Assembly: GCA_002070185.1 (NCBI GenBank)
Contig: MWCT01000001.1
Location: 62,001 to 126,000, forward strand
Source: a candidate division BRC1 bacterium ADurb.Bin183
GTDB lineage: Bacteria > Sumerlaeota > Sumerlaeia > MWCT01
Direction of reading: 5' to 3'
DNA: 64,000 bases
The notes beneath the pieces were generated by a model. The model saw only the letters and a list, made by a program, of their open reading frames with translations. It did not search any database and was not told the DNA's origin. The position numbers and the translations under genes are program-made. Positions 27,834-35,252 of the stretch are shown here, piece after piece. Numbering within the stretch: the stretch's first letter is position 1; each line of letters starts with the position of its first letter.

Positions 27834-27997
27834 ATTATAGATAACGGAAAACGAACAATGAATAATAAATAACGTGGGAGAAAGGTATATTCATTGTCAA
27901 TAAACATTCCGCTTGCGGCGTATCTATTGACCAGAGCGCCCATAGTTATTCGAGCAATCGGGAGAGGCAGCCCGCGAAAAACATACACATCCAAGAT

Positions 27998-28033
27998 AAA
28001 AAACAGGCGGGCGCGTTGTTTGCGCTCGCCTGT
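27998..28033 (-). terminator. rho-independent terminator after the MBL hydrolase gene
   Basis: On the minus strand ACAGGCGAGCGC, loop AAACAAC, GCGCCCGCCTGT and then a T run (A run at 27998-28003 on the plus strand). The 12-base stem has one G-T wobble. It lies 53 bases past the stop at 28086. The remaining 27834-27997 stretch has no gene. Confidence 0.85.
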
Positions 28034-28085
28034 GATTGTGTGGTTTTCGATTAGCCTTTACAGCCATCCGTATCAGAGATGGGCA

Positions 28086-29753
28086 TCAATACCCGTCTTT
28101 GCGGTATGTCGGCGCGCCGTTGGCACCGCCCTCCTCTGTGGAGAGGATTTGATCCTGCAACTCGAGCTGGATGTAAGCATCCCCGCTGCCTGTATTGGTA
28201 TGGTATTTGGCAGGATAGAGGTCTTGGTGGATGTTGGGCGTTGGCGGATTGTATGTGAAATCGTTGACAACAGCGCGGCGCTGCAGAATTCTATCCGGGA
28301 AAACCCGCAACACCATTAGGTCAAATGACCAGATGATTTTATCGCCTTGCTTTCTGATGTCCGGGCAATGCGCCCTGACGCTTTTCAGAGCGCATGCCAC
28401 CGTGTCGTCGGATGTCGGGAAATGAGTGGCGACCGTAAGCCGCGGTCGGGGATAAATCTGGCTAAGCATATACCCAAACGCGCCTTGCGGGGTGTGAGAA
28501 CTATTCTGAACGTTTGTGGAAGCCCGAACGGTGGCTTGCCAAACGGGGTCATTTGCGTTGCCGGGCTTGGAAAGTCCCTGATTCAACATCGCCCAGATTT
28601 CCGCGGGCGGAACCATCTCATGAATGAAGATATCCACGCCCCGAGCCACGCCATTTTCGTCTTTGTTGATAGCATGGTTGATGCTGTTTGTTTCCGGTTT
28701 GGTGTCGCTTGAGTAAACCATCGTCAGAGGTTTGGATGCTCCCGGCGGCGTCCATTCGAGTTTGTATCCAAGCGAACCTTTGCGGGCGTGAATGACTGGG
28801 TAATGCATGACCTTTGCCCCTGTCGCCGCATTATTATATGCGATGTTGTCGCCGGTGGGTTTTCCATCCGCATCAAGACCCGTTTTTGTCCAATCCAATT
28901 CAATGGGGATAAGGGCATAAGCATCCTGCGGGGGATCGTCCGAAACTGGCACGGGCAGGGACGGCAGCCCCCATAGCGTTTGAATATCATTGGGGAATGG
29001 ATAGCTCATATATGCCGTATTTTGGAAAGCGAAACTTTCTGTGTGCCAGCGGGACATTTCACGCAAATATTGGCAGAAAGCCGTCAGCCCGTCGTTATAA
29101 AAAGCGGGCGTATCGGCGTAAAGATTCTGCACGAATTTGCTCGGATCAAGAAGCGGATTCATGCCCGGGTTCGGGACGCCGGAAGGGCTCGGACCCCATA
29201 CATATTGGGGCGACTTTCGATCCCCGGAAGGACCGAAGCAATAAACCTGAATCAAGTCGTTAAAATGATCCGCATGCAGATGATTCAAGAAAATTTTATC
29301 CATCCTGCTAAAACCAACGCCGCAAGCTTGATAATTGGCAGTAACGCCGAGCCCGCAATCGAAGATGAATTGATCCAGCGGCTGTTGTTTAACATTATCC
29401 CAACCCACCTCAACAAAAATGCTCATCTCATTTTGCGCCCTGCGCGCCTGCGGATTTGCCGAGCCCATGAATGTGATGCGCATTTCGTTCGGCTCAAGTT
29501 TTGTTCCGGTCACCCGTCCTTTCATATCCTTTCTCCAAGGCTTCATCGTCTTTAAGTTATTAAAGTATGTGAAGCGCTGAGTGTTAAGGCGGGTCGGGTA
29601 ACAATTGCCGACCACAGTTCTGGAGTTTACGGCTTTCCCCTGCGCCGAATCGCCCGCTTCGGGTTTATCGCCTTCAACCGGAGCGGCAAAAACCATAGAG
29701 ACAGCCATTGCCAGAAAAACCAAAGAGACAACCAACTCGCAAATTCTTTTCAT
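28086..29753 (-). CDS. secreted metallo-beta-lactamase-fold hydrolase
   Basis: A 555-residue exported MBL-fold protein. A clear signal peptide ends at VFAAPVEG. The zinc-binding motif LNHLHADHFNDL (HxHxDH) is near residue 155, after the fold-typical FIFDCGLGVTANY. Further ligands are likely in the later YSSDTKPETN and FIHEMVP segments and in a C-terminal THFPTSDD. The long insertions fit a small secreted subgroup. Reaction unknown; it hydrolyses something in the periplasm or outside. AGGAGGGG lies four bases before the ATG. It stands alone with its own terminator. Confidence 0.85.
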   Translation of the reverse strand: MKRICELVVSLVFLAMAVSMVFAAPVEGDKPEAGDSAQGKAVNSRTVVGNCYPTRLNTQRFTYFNNLKTMKPWRKDMKGRVTGTKLEPNEMRITFMGSANPQARRAQNEMSIFVEVGWDNVKQQPLDQFIFDCGLGVTANYQACGVGFSRMDKIFLNHLHADHFNDLIQVYCFGPSGDRKSPQYVWGPSPSGVPNPGMNPLLDPSKFVQNLYADTPAFYNDGLTAFCQYLREMSRWHTESFAFQNTAYMSYPFPNDIQTLWGLPSLPVPVSDDPPQDAYALIPIELDWTKTGLDADGKPTGDNIAYNNAATGAKVMHYPVIHARKGSLGYKLEWTPPGASKPLTMVYSSDTKPETNSINHAINKDENGVARGVDIFIHEMVPPAEIWAMLNQGLSKPGNANDPVWQATVRASTNVQNSSHTPQGAFGYMLSQIYPRPRLTVATHFPTSDDTVACALKSVRAHCPDIRKQGDKIIWSFDLMVLRVFPDRILQRRAVVNDFTYNPPTPNIHQDLYPAKYHTNTGSGDAYIQLELQDQILSTEEGGANGAPTYRKDGY

Positions 29754-29891
29754 AAGCCCCTCCTATATGATTTAATAAAAAAACTGGAATTTTTAGAGGA
29801 TGTCATGCAAGAAAAAAAAGAAAACGGACTCAAAAAAAACAAAAAAAAGAGATAAAAAACAAGAGCCATTCTAAGTCAAAATGAACATAGC

Positions 29892-29960
29892 GGCGAGGCA
29901 ATTGAGAATAAAATTGCCGCCGCAAACATTTGAGTTTGTGCGAATTATCGGGATAGCCCG
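29892..29960. other. cluster of three short hairpins between two minus-strand genes
   Basis: GGCAATT/AATTGCC (29897-29903 and 29912-29918), CGCAAAC/GTTTGTGCG (29921-29927 and 29934-29942) and TCGGG/CCCGA (about 29949-29962) follow each other closely. T- and A-rich runs flank them. The cluster lies 40-110 bases past the glycosidase-like stop at 30000. It could slow decay or end transcription on the minus strand. The rest of 29754-29999 is AT-rich, presumably the MBL gene promoter. Confidence 0.3.
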
Positions 29961-29999
29961 AGCTAAAAAAATTTCGGCTAAAAATTTTTTAACGTTGAT

Positions 30000-32150
30000 T
30001 CACCCATCGAAGAGCGTGTCGCGCTCGGTCATGGGAAGCTCCTCGGTGGTGATGGTAGAAACAGGATAGGCGCCGCCATTATCGTTTGGCGATTGCCCCA
30101 ACTGATTGAGCCGAAGCGTGCTCTCGCCCAGATGCTCTTTCTCCCAGAGATTGGCATAAAGAATCAAACCCGCGCACCAAGCGTGCGAGAGCGCGAGGAC
30201 GTGTCCTTTGGGCTGGCGCCAGTCCGTATGATAAAACTGTTCGGGAACCATGCCTCTGCGCGCCCCGAAATCGCCCTCCTCCCGCGCGATGAACTGATGG
30301 CAGAATTCAAGATGCTCCCGCGCTCTTTCTGTGTAATAACTATCTTCCAGATAACGCCCGAGCCGCATGAGTTCAGGATGGCAGCCGAGTCCGGAAAATT
30401 GCAGATGCTGATGGGCGGGCGATGCGATGTCCCCGCCTTTTGTGTGGAAATGATACGTGGAAAGGATAGTGTGATGCGGCATGCGCGAATTATAGGAAAA
30501 GCGAAAAGTCAAAAGCCAGTCCGCCGCTTTTTGAGCCAGCGCGAACCAGCGCTCCTCCCGCGCCATTTCGGCGAGCATCAGATAGCTGACGAGGGCGTTT
30601 GCGCCGTCTTCGGAAGAAGGCGTCAGGTGGACATTTCCCGGCGCTCCGTATAAAAATTCATCCTCGATGAAACGGCTGTAATATTCGCCCGCGCGCAGCG
30701 CCGCATCGCGATAGCGTTTTTCCCCGCCGAAGGAATAACCGGCGAGCAAGGCGGCAATCCATAAAAGCCCGCCGCTTCCCTCCCAGCCGGCAACCGCGCC
30801 GGTTTCGGCGTCATAAAACGCTCCAAAATTTCCATCAGCCCGTTGAATGGAGACGGCGAAATCAAGACTCTTTTTTGCCGCAGCGAGCCAGTTGGGGTGC
30901 GCCTGCCCATATTTACATTCGAGCCGCAAGGCGCGCAGCAAAAAAAGCGTCGCCTCGGCGCAAACCCGCGCCTGCGTCCATTTATCGGATGGGTTCCATC
31001 CTCCTGTCCAACCCTTGCCGCTTGACCAGCAGGAATAAAAAGTTCCGCAAGGGGCGATGCCGCTTGCCACCTTGTCCAAAACCTTTACGCCCGCATAAAC
31101 ATAATTATCGTTTTTCTCAACGCGTCCCTGCCAGAGCAGCGCCATAGCCGTCGGCGCGCCGCTCGACCAGGCGGTGTGCATGGACATTCTATCGTAATAT
31201 TTGTCGCGCCTGCCGAAGTATTTATCGAACGCCGCCGTTTCCCAAAGGCAGCCCTCGGCGTCGTCAAAATGCCAGCGATAAAGCCCCGATGCCGCCAGCG
31301 CGCGCGCCGCATCCGCGCCCATCCATGGAAAGGTGCTTAAGTTTTTGCGGTCGCGCTCATAAATGAATCGAAGAGACGAGGCGTAGCTGTGCAGGTCTCG
31401 CTTTCCAGCGCGGAAATCAAATGTGATGGAAAACTCCTCTCCTCGTTTCAGATGGAAAAAGGTGTGCTCCGGCGCCGTGCCGGTCTCGTGGCAAAAGGAG
31501 TATTTCATCGGCTCTTCAACGTAAGGGTAGTTCAACCCCAGTTCAATTGCGTCTCCGCTGCTGCGAAAAAAAAGTCCGCTCAACCCTTTGGCAAAATAGG
31601 GCTGCATGGAGAGGGAATAATAAAAATTATCGTCCCAGATAAAAACCGCCGGTTCGGCGGCGCGGTCGGCGCGGAATGCCCAGTAAGGGCTCAAAAAGGG
31701 ATCGGACGCTCCCGGCGGATTGGAGGAAAACGCGGGATAACGGCGCAGGCAACCCTCCGGACGATTGTTTTTGTAAAATATGCCTGGAATCATAAAACGC
31801 GGTTCGCCATTGAGCGACGTCTTGAAATGAACGGAAAGACGGTATGCCCCCGATACCCCCCGGCTCACAATGTTAAGACGTGTTTGAATATGCGGCGCGT
31901 CCGAGATGTAGATGATGCGTCCGTCAATGGAAAAAACGGGAGATTCCGCCACAAAAAAAATTTCGTCTCCCTGCAGGCGCATATGACGCACGCGAACGGG
32001 AATAGCATCATCCGGCTTATCCGCAGAGTGCGCAGTCAGGAAAAACTCGCCCACCGGCTTAGGGGAAAGTTTTTCGAAATTATAAAGAATACTCCCAGTC
32101 GGCGTGATGCTGAAATCCGAGCCCATATGGTTGGAATATATTATAACCAT
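30000..32150 (-). CDS. glycosidase-like (alpha/alpha)6-barrel protein
   Basis: A 716-residue protein without a convincing signal peptide. The first 280 residues are beta-rich. The last 400 are alpha-helical with repeated aromatic pairs and phrases such as FYSCWSSGKGWTGGW, FAVSIQRADGNFGAFYD and LTPSSEDGANALVSYLML, typical of six-hairpin glycosidases and lyases. I cannot assign a family or substrate. The start is uncertain: the ATG at 32150 lacks a ribosome site, and a second ATG at 32126 lies just after a TATAAT that sits inside the longer reading. If that -10 is used, the shorter start would be nearly leaderless. Confidence 0.7.
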   Translation of the reverse strand: MVIIYSNHMGSDFSITPTGSILYNFEKLSPKPVGEFFLTAHSADKPDDAIPVRVRHMRLQGDEIFFVAESPVFSIDGRIIYISDAPHIQTRLNIVSRGVSGAYRLSVHFKTSLNGEPRFMIPGIFYKNNRPEGCLRRYPAFSSNPPGASDPFLSPYWAFRADRAAEPAVFIWDDNFYYSLSMQPYFAKGLSGLFFRSSGDAIELGLNYPYVEEPMKYSFCHETGTAPEHTFFHLKRGEEFSITFDFRAGKRDLHSYASSLRFIYERDRKNLSTFPWMGADAARALAASGLYRWHFDDAEGCLWETAAFDKYFGRRDKYYDRMSMHTAWSSGAPTAMALLWQGRVEKNDNYVYAGVKVLDKVASGIAPCGTFYSCWSSGKGWTGGWNPSDKWTQARVCAEATLFLLRALRLECKYGQAHPNWLAAAKKSLDFAVSIQRADGNFGAFYDAETGAVAGWEGSGGLLWIAALLAGYSFGGEKRYRDAALRAGEYYSRFIEDEFLYGAPGNVHLTPSSEDGANALVSYLMLAEMAREERWFALAQKAADWLLTFRFSYNSRMPHHTILSTYHFHTKGGDIASPAHQHLQFSGLGCHPELMRLGRYLEDSYYTERAREHLEFCHQFIAREEGDFGARRGMVPEQFYHTDWRQPKGHVLALSHAWCAGLILYANLWEKEHLGESTLRLNQLGQSPNDNGGAYPVSTITTEELPMTERDTLFDG

Positions 32151-32246
32151 ATTTTCAAGCCGTCCGCGTCTTTTTAAATCAATCGCTATTTAACGAAAAA
32201 TGATACCCTACCCGCCGACAGCATTTCAACGAAAATCAAATTTTTG

Positions 32247-32276
32247 TTGCATCGGCATTCTTGAATATTTGATAAT
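32247..32276 (+). promoter_or_regulatory. candidate promoter of the first pseudopilin gene
   Basis: TTGCAT (32247-32252) and GATAAT (32271-32276) are separated by 18 bases in AT-rich DNA, about 55 bases before the ATG. The -10 matches the consensus at five of six positions. Confidence 0.45.
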
Positions 32277-32330
32277 ACATTTAATTGTTGTTAACGTTTT
32301 AATTATTTTTTGAAGGAGGTGATTGTTTTT

Positions 32331-32949
32331 ATGAAGAAAAAAGGGTTTACCTTGATTGAACTTCTGATTGTCGTGGCGATTATCGCCATCCTTGCCGCCA
32401 TCGCCGTGCCTAACTTTTTAGAGGCGCAGGTGCGCTCAAAAGTTTCGCGCGCAAGGGCGGACATGAGAAGTCTCGCCACCGCTCTGGAGGCTTATGCCAC
32501 AGATAATAACGGTTTCCCCCCAATGGGAGACCGCGTTCCAACCCAAGCGTGGGATCCGCTGCCGGCAGAACCGATATTTCATTCGCGCATATCATCCTAT
32601 CTGACAACGCCTAATGCCTAATATCACATCGCTTATGTATGACCCGTTCATGGTTTTGGAAACAGCGCAGATTGCTTATCCAAATATTTACAGACGCTAT
32701 ACTTATTATAACTACAAACAATATCTGGATTGCTATCCCACTAATGCCACGTTCCAAAATTACTATCATAACCGCGCCGGCTCTTGGTTGCTATATTCAT
32801 GGGGTCCGGACCGGGCAGGCAACTGGTCTGGTTCGCCTCCGACCGGCGAGGACGGAGTTTATACCAACTATGACCCGACTAATGGCACCATCAGCATCGG
32901 GAACATTATCCGCACGCAGTTCACATCGGATAAGTTTAAAAAAACATAA
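32331..32949 (+). pseudogene. type II/IV pseudopilin (GspG-like), frameshifted near codon 97
   Basis: The ATG at 32331 (strong AAGGAGGTGA) opens a prepilin: MKKKGFTLIELLIVVAIIA with the Gly-Phe peptidase site, one helix, then NFLEAQVRSKVSR. The frame stops at TAA 32619-32621 right after LTTPNA. Removing one A at 32620/32621 restores LTTPNAYITSLMYDPF, matching LTTPKAYITSLPLDPF in the intact copy 790 bp downstream. From there the other frame continues in register to 32949 and ends like the paralogue (NYDPTNGTISIGNIIRTQ). So one base insertion, or a consensus error, splits a gene of about 205 codons. As written it would give a truncated 96-residue pseudopilin lacking its C-terminal domain. Confidence 0.85.
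32337..32451 (+). repeat. 115-bp direct repeat, copy 1 (pseudopilin 5' end)
   Basis: Matches 33126-33240 at 114 of 115 positions (a single C/T difference in the CTTCTG/CTTTTG segment). It covers the prepilin leader, helix and start of the mature domain. Sequence on either side diverges sharply. Confidence 0.95.
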
Positions 32950-32973
32950 AAATTAAAAATCGGTTTAGCTTCA

Positions 32974-33001
32974 AGCCCGGAATCTTCTCCGGGCTTTTTT
33001 T
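32974..33001 (+). terminator. rho-independent terminator between the pseudopilin copies
   Basis: AGCCCGG, loop AATCTTCT, CCGGGCT followed by a T run. It lies 25 bases after the frameshifted gene's end. The second copy is therefore likely to have its own promoter. Confidence 0.88.
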
Positions 33002-33122
33002 ATATCAGGTTTAGGCGGTTGCGCGGTAAATTTTCTTCTTGCTTTGAGCAAATACTCTGATACATTTTACTTCCGTTTTCTCCAATTTTTTTAAAAGACT
33101 GGTTAAAAGGAGGTGAATATCA

Positions 33123-33734
33123 ATGAAAAAAGGGTTTACCTTGATTGAACTTTTGATTGTCGTGGCGATTATCGCCATCCTTGCCGCCATCGCCGTGCCT
33201 AACTTTTTAGAGGCGCAGGTGCGCTCAAAAGTTTCGCGCGGACGCACGGATGTGCGTTCCTGTGCCACCGCGTTGGAAGCCTACGGAGTTGATTATAACA
33301 GTTATCCGCCGATGGCAGATGTTAATAGCGGTCATGTCTGGGGGGTATATGACGCGACATTCCATTCGCGCATGCCGAGTTTTCTGACTACTCCCAAGGC
33401 TTATATTACGTCCCTGCCGCTTGATCCTTTTCTTGATTACAACCCCGGATTTCCCATAGCGGGCTTTCGCTATGTTTATTACAACATGAGGGAGCACCTT
33501 GCGGCTTCGCCCGGCAGCACAAGATGGAATGCCTTGAAGAGATATGAGGGCGATTGGTGCATGTATGGCGTCGGACCCGATAAGGACGCATGGAACACAT
33601 ACGGCTATGTGGCAACGATGGTATATATTAATTACGACCCCACCAATGGAACCGTCAGCACGGGAAATATTTGGCGGACGCAGGCGCATACTTCCGGTTT
33701 GCTCAAAGAGCGGGACGACATGTTGGCGCCATAA
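33123..33734 (+). CDS. type II/IV pseudopilin (GspG-like), intact
   Basis: A 203-residue pseudopilin. The prepilin peptidase site is KKG|FTLIELLI with Glu at +5, followed by a 20-residue hydrophobic helix and a globular domain. The NYDPTNGTVSTGNIWRTQ C-terminus is a form common in pilin-like proteins of uncultured bacteria with many such genes. It would be a fibre or export-apparatus subunit in the inner membrane. AAAAGGAGGTGA lies ahead of the ATG. No other secretion or pilus machinery is in the window, so the assembly system is elsewhere. Confidence 0.9.
   Translation: MKKGFTLIELLIVVAIIAILAAIAVPNFLEAQVRSKVSRGRTDVRSCATALEAYGVDYNSYPPMADVNSGHVWGVYDATFHSRMPSFLTTPKAYITSLPLDPFLDYNPGFPIAGFRYVYYNMREHLAASPGSTRWNALKRYEGDWCMYGVGPDKDAWNTYGYVATMVYINYDPTNGTVSTGNIWRTQAHTSGLLKERDDMLAP
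33126..33240 (+). repeat. 115-bp direct repeat, copy 2 (pseudopilin 5' end)
   Basis: Second copy of the 32337-32451 repeat, one mismatch. It is followed by diverged coding sequence (GRTDVRSCATALEAYG against ARADMRSLATALEAYA in copy 1). Confidence 0.95.
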
Positions 33735-33781
33735 AAATCGTTAAATCAAATGAACTCGTCGGTGTGTCTTGATTTACAAAG

Positions 33782-33808
33782 GCTCGGTTTAAAAACCGGG
33801 CTTTTTTT
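33782..33808 (+). terminator. rho-independent terminator after the intact pseudopilin
   Basis: GCTCGGTTT, two-base loop, AAACCGGGC and then seven T, about 48 bases after the stop. One mismatch in a nine-base stem. Confidence 0.8.
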
Positions 33809-33817
33809 GCGGCGCCG

Positions 33818-33844
33818 ACGGGGAATTCGTTCCCCGTTTTTTTT
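33818..33844 (+). terminator. second, UUCG-loop terminator
   Basis: A perfect eight-base stem ACGGGGAA/TTCCCCGT closes a TTCG tetraloop and is followed by eight T. It stands in tandem with the previous terminator and shields the convergent glycosyltransferase gene; its T run overlaps that gene's stop codon. Confidence 0.85.
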
Positions 33845-34739
33845 ATATTCTGTGCGGCTTGAAAAGCCAGCGCAGATTCTGCCCCAGCGCGCGCAACTGC
33901 ATCAGCCGAAAGCCCCGCGCCTGCGGCTCTTTGAGCATCCAGCGCAGTTCAAAAGGAAGGGCTTTTGTGAGGATTTCCCAACGCGAAAAATTTTTGAGCA
34001 CAAACCGCATCCGCATCCGGTAATAAAGTTCGTAAAATCTCGGACTGAATTTGACCACGCCCGGCGATTCAAAATGGTAGAGCGCCGCCTTTGGGACGTA
34101 TAGCACCTTCTTGCCTCGTTTGCGCGCTCGATAACATAAATCGCTTTCCTCAAAATAGGCGGGGAAGTATTCCTCGTCGAACCCGCCGACCGATTCAAGA
34201 AAATCCCTACGCACGGCAATCGCCGCCCCTGTCACATAATCCATCTCGCAAATCTCGTCATATTGTCCGCGGTCCTCCTCGCCGTTGCCCCGATGTGTGG
34301 TCATGCCGTTTGGATGGATGATGCCACCCGCATGTTGGAGCGTGCGCGTGTTGGGGTAAAAAATTTTGCAGCCGGCGACGGCGGCTTGCGGCTCATGCTC
34401 CAGCGCCCCCGCAAGTTCCTCCAGCCAGCGCGGTTCCACAACAGTGTCCGGATTCAAAAAAATGATAATCTTCCCCGATGCCGCGCGCCAGCCGACATTG
34501 TTCCCGCCCGCGCAGCCGATATTTTCCTTATTGGCGATGACCTTTGAGACGATGCGACCAAAGGGCGACAGCTCCACGCGCTCCAGAGTTTTATCCCGCG
34601 AGGCGTTGTCCACAATTACCAATTCATAGTCCCCGCGCGTCTGCCAGCTTATGCTCTCAAGGCACGTATCCACAAAAGACTCGCTGTTCCACGTGAGGAT
34701 GACGATAGAAACGGATTGATGTTTTTCTTTGCCGTTCAT
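33843..34739 (-). CDS. GT2 family glycosyltransferase (rhamnosyltransferase-like)
   Basis: A 298-residue inverting glycosyltransferase for surface polysaccharide. The N-terminal VSIVILTWNSESFVDTCLE, ELVIVDNASRD, the metal-binding LNPDTVVEPRW and acceptor-side GGFDEEYFPAYFEESDLCYR are all typical of the WsaF/RfbF-type rhamnosyltransferase group. It has no membrane segments. A functional link to the rmlD-like gene at 5 kb is possible but not shown. The ATG lacks a ribosome site. Confidence 0.88.
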   Translation of the reverse strand: MNGKEKHQSVSIVILTWNSESFVDTCLESISWQTRGDYELVIVDNASRDKTLERVELSPFGRIVSKVIANKENIGCAGGNNVGWRAASGKIIIFLNPDTVVEPRWLEELAGALEHEPQAAVAGCKIFYPNTRTLQHAGGIIHPNGMTTHRGNGEEDRGQYDEICEMDYVTGAAIAVRRDFLESVGGFDEEYFPAYFEESDLCYRARKRGKKVLYVPKAALYHFESPGVVKFSPRFYELYYRMRMRFVLKNFSRWEILTKALPFELRWMLKEPQARGFRLMQLRALGQNLRWLFKPHRI

Positions 34740-34876
34740 GATTTGTGCGCCAATTTCAAAGAAGATTTCCCAAACCCGCTGCGCGGCGCAACAGATTTTT
34801 TCCCTTGCGGAGCCTTTGGGCGCGCTGTTAGTCCCATAATAATAATGGCAAACATTGGAGATTTCCCTTGCGCAAT

Positions 34877-35105
34877 ATGAATCTTTACGCCTTGCTCGGA
34901 TATGTCATCGCCATTTTTTTCTCATCGCCCTGCCTCTTTTTACGCAAAAAAAGGACGGCACGAATCAAAAACGCCGAAGGGTGCGGAACTCTTCTCCGTT
35001 GGGATGGATGAGTATGGTCCGATTTTCTAACTCAATCTTGATGATTACGGGCTTGATAATATCAACGACAAAATCGGGCTGCTCCCGCGCCTGAACAAGG
35101 AATAA
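34877..35105 (+). pseudogene. possible degraded small membrane-protein gene
   Basis: An ATG at 34877 opens a 44-codon frame beginning with one membrane helix (MNLYALLGYVIAIFFS) and ending at TGA 35009. From about 34910 the next frame reads as convincing protein instead: AELFSVGMDEYGPIF, a TAA at 35028-35030, then LNLDDYGLDNINDKIGLL and a final TAA at 35103. One frameshift plus one stop would explain a decayed gene of about 75 codons, just upstream of another disrupted gene. I recognise no family. The rest of the 34740-35123 gap has no other coding signal. Confidence 0.35.
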
Positions 35106-35123
35106 AACGAAAGGACGGTCGCC

Positions 35124-35252
35124 ATGATATTGAAAAAAATTGCAGCCATAACAATTTGCCTGCTTATCGCGCTGCCGATATTTGCAGAAGCCGAAGGGGG
35201 CGCATTTTGAACTTGGGCGGCGCCCGGCGACGCCTGTCTGACTCTTTCCACC
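35124..35252 (+). pseudogene. signal peptide separated by an in-frame TGA from the following secreted protein
   Basis: The ATG at 35124 encodes a signal peptide (KKIAAITICLLIALPIFAEA) and then AEGGAF, ending at TGA 35208-35210. The same frame continues without another stop through TWAAPGDACLTLSTV into the propeller/NodB protein. The downstream GTG start at 35253 has no ribosome site and no export signal. The simplest reading is one gene of 972 codons with a nonsense change, or a sequence error, at codon 29. Confidence 0.7.

Noticed and set aside
27834..27839. TATAAT immediately before the UroD-like ATG as a promoter
   Set aside because: A -10 box touching the start codon would place transcription start inside the gene, no suitable -35 is present, and no later in-frame start fits.
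35208..35210. TGA read as tryptophan or selenocysteine in the NodB gene
   Set aside because: TGA ends rmlD, coaX, the zinc-ribbon gene and arcC normally, so no reassignment. No selenocysteine context, selenoprotein family or insertion-element-like hairpin is seen downstream.
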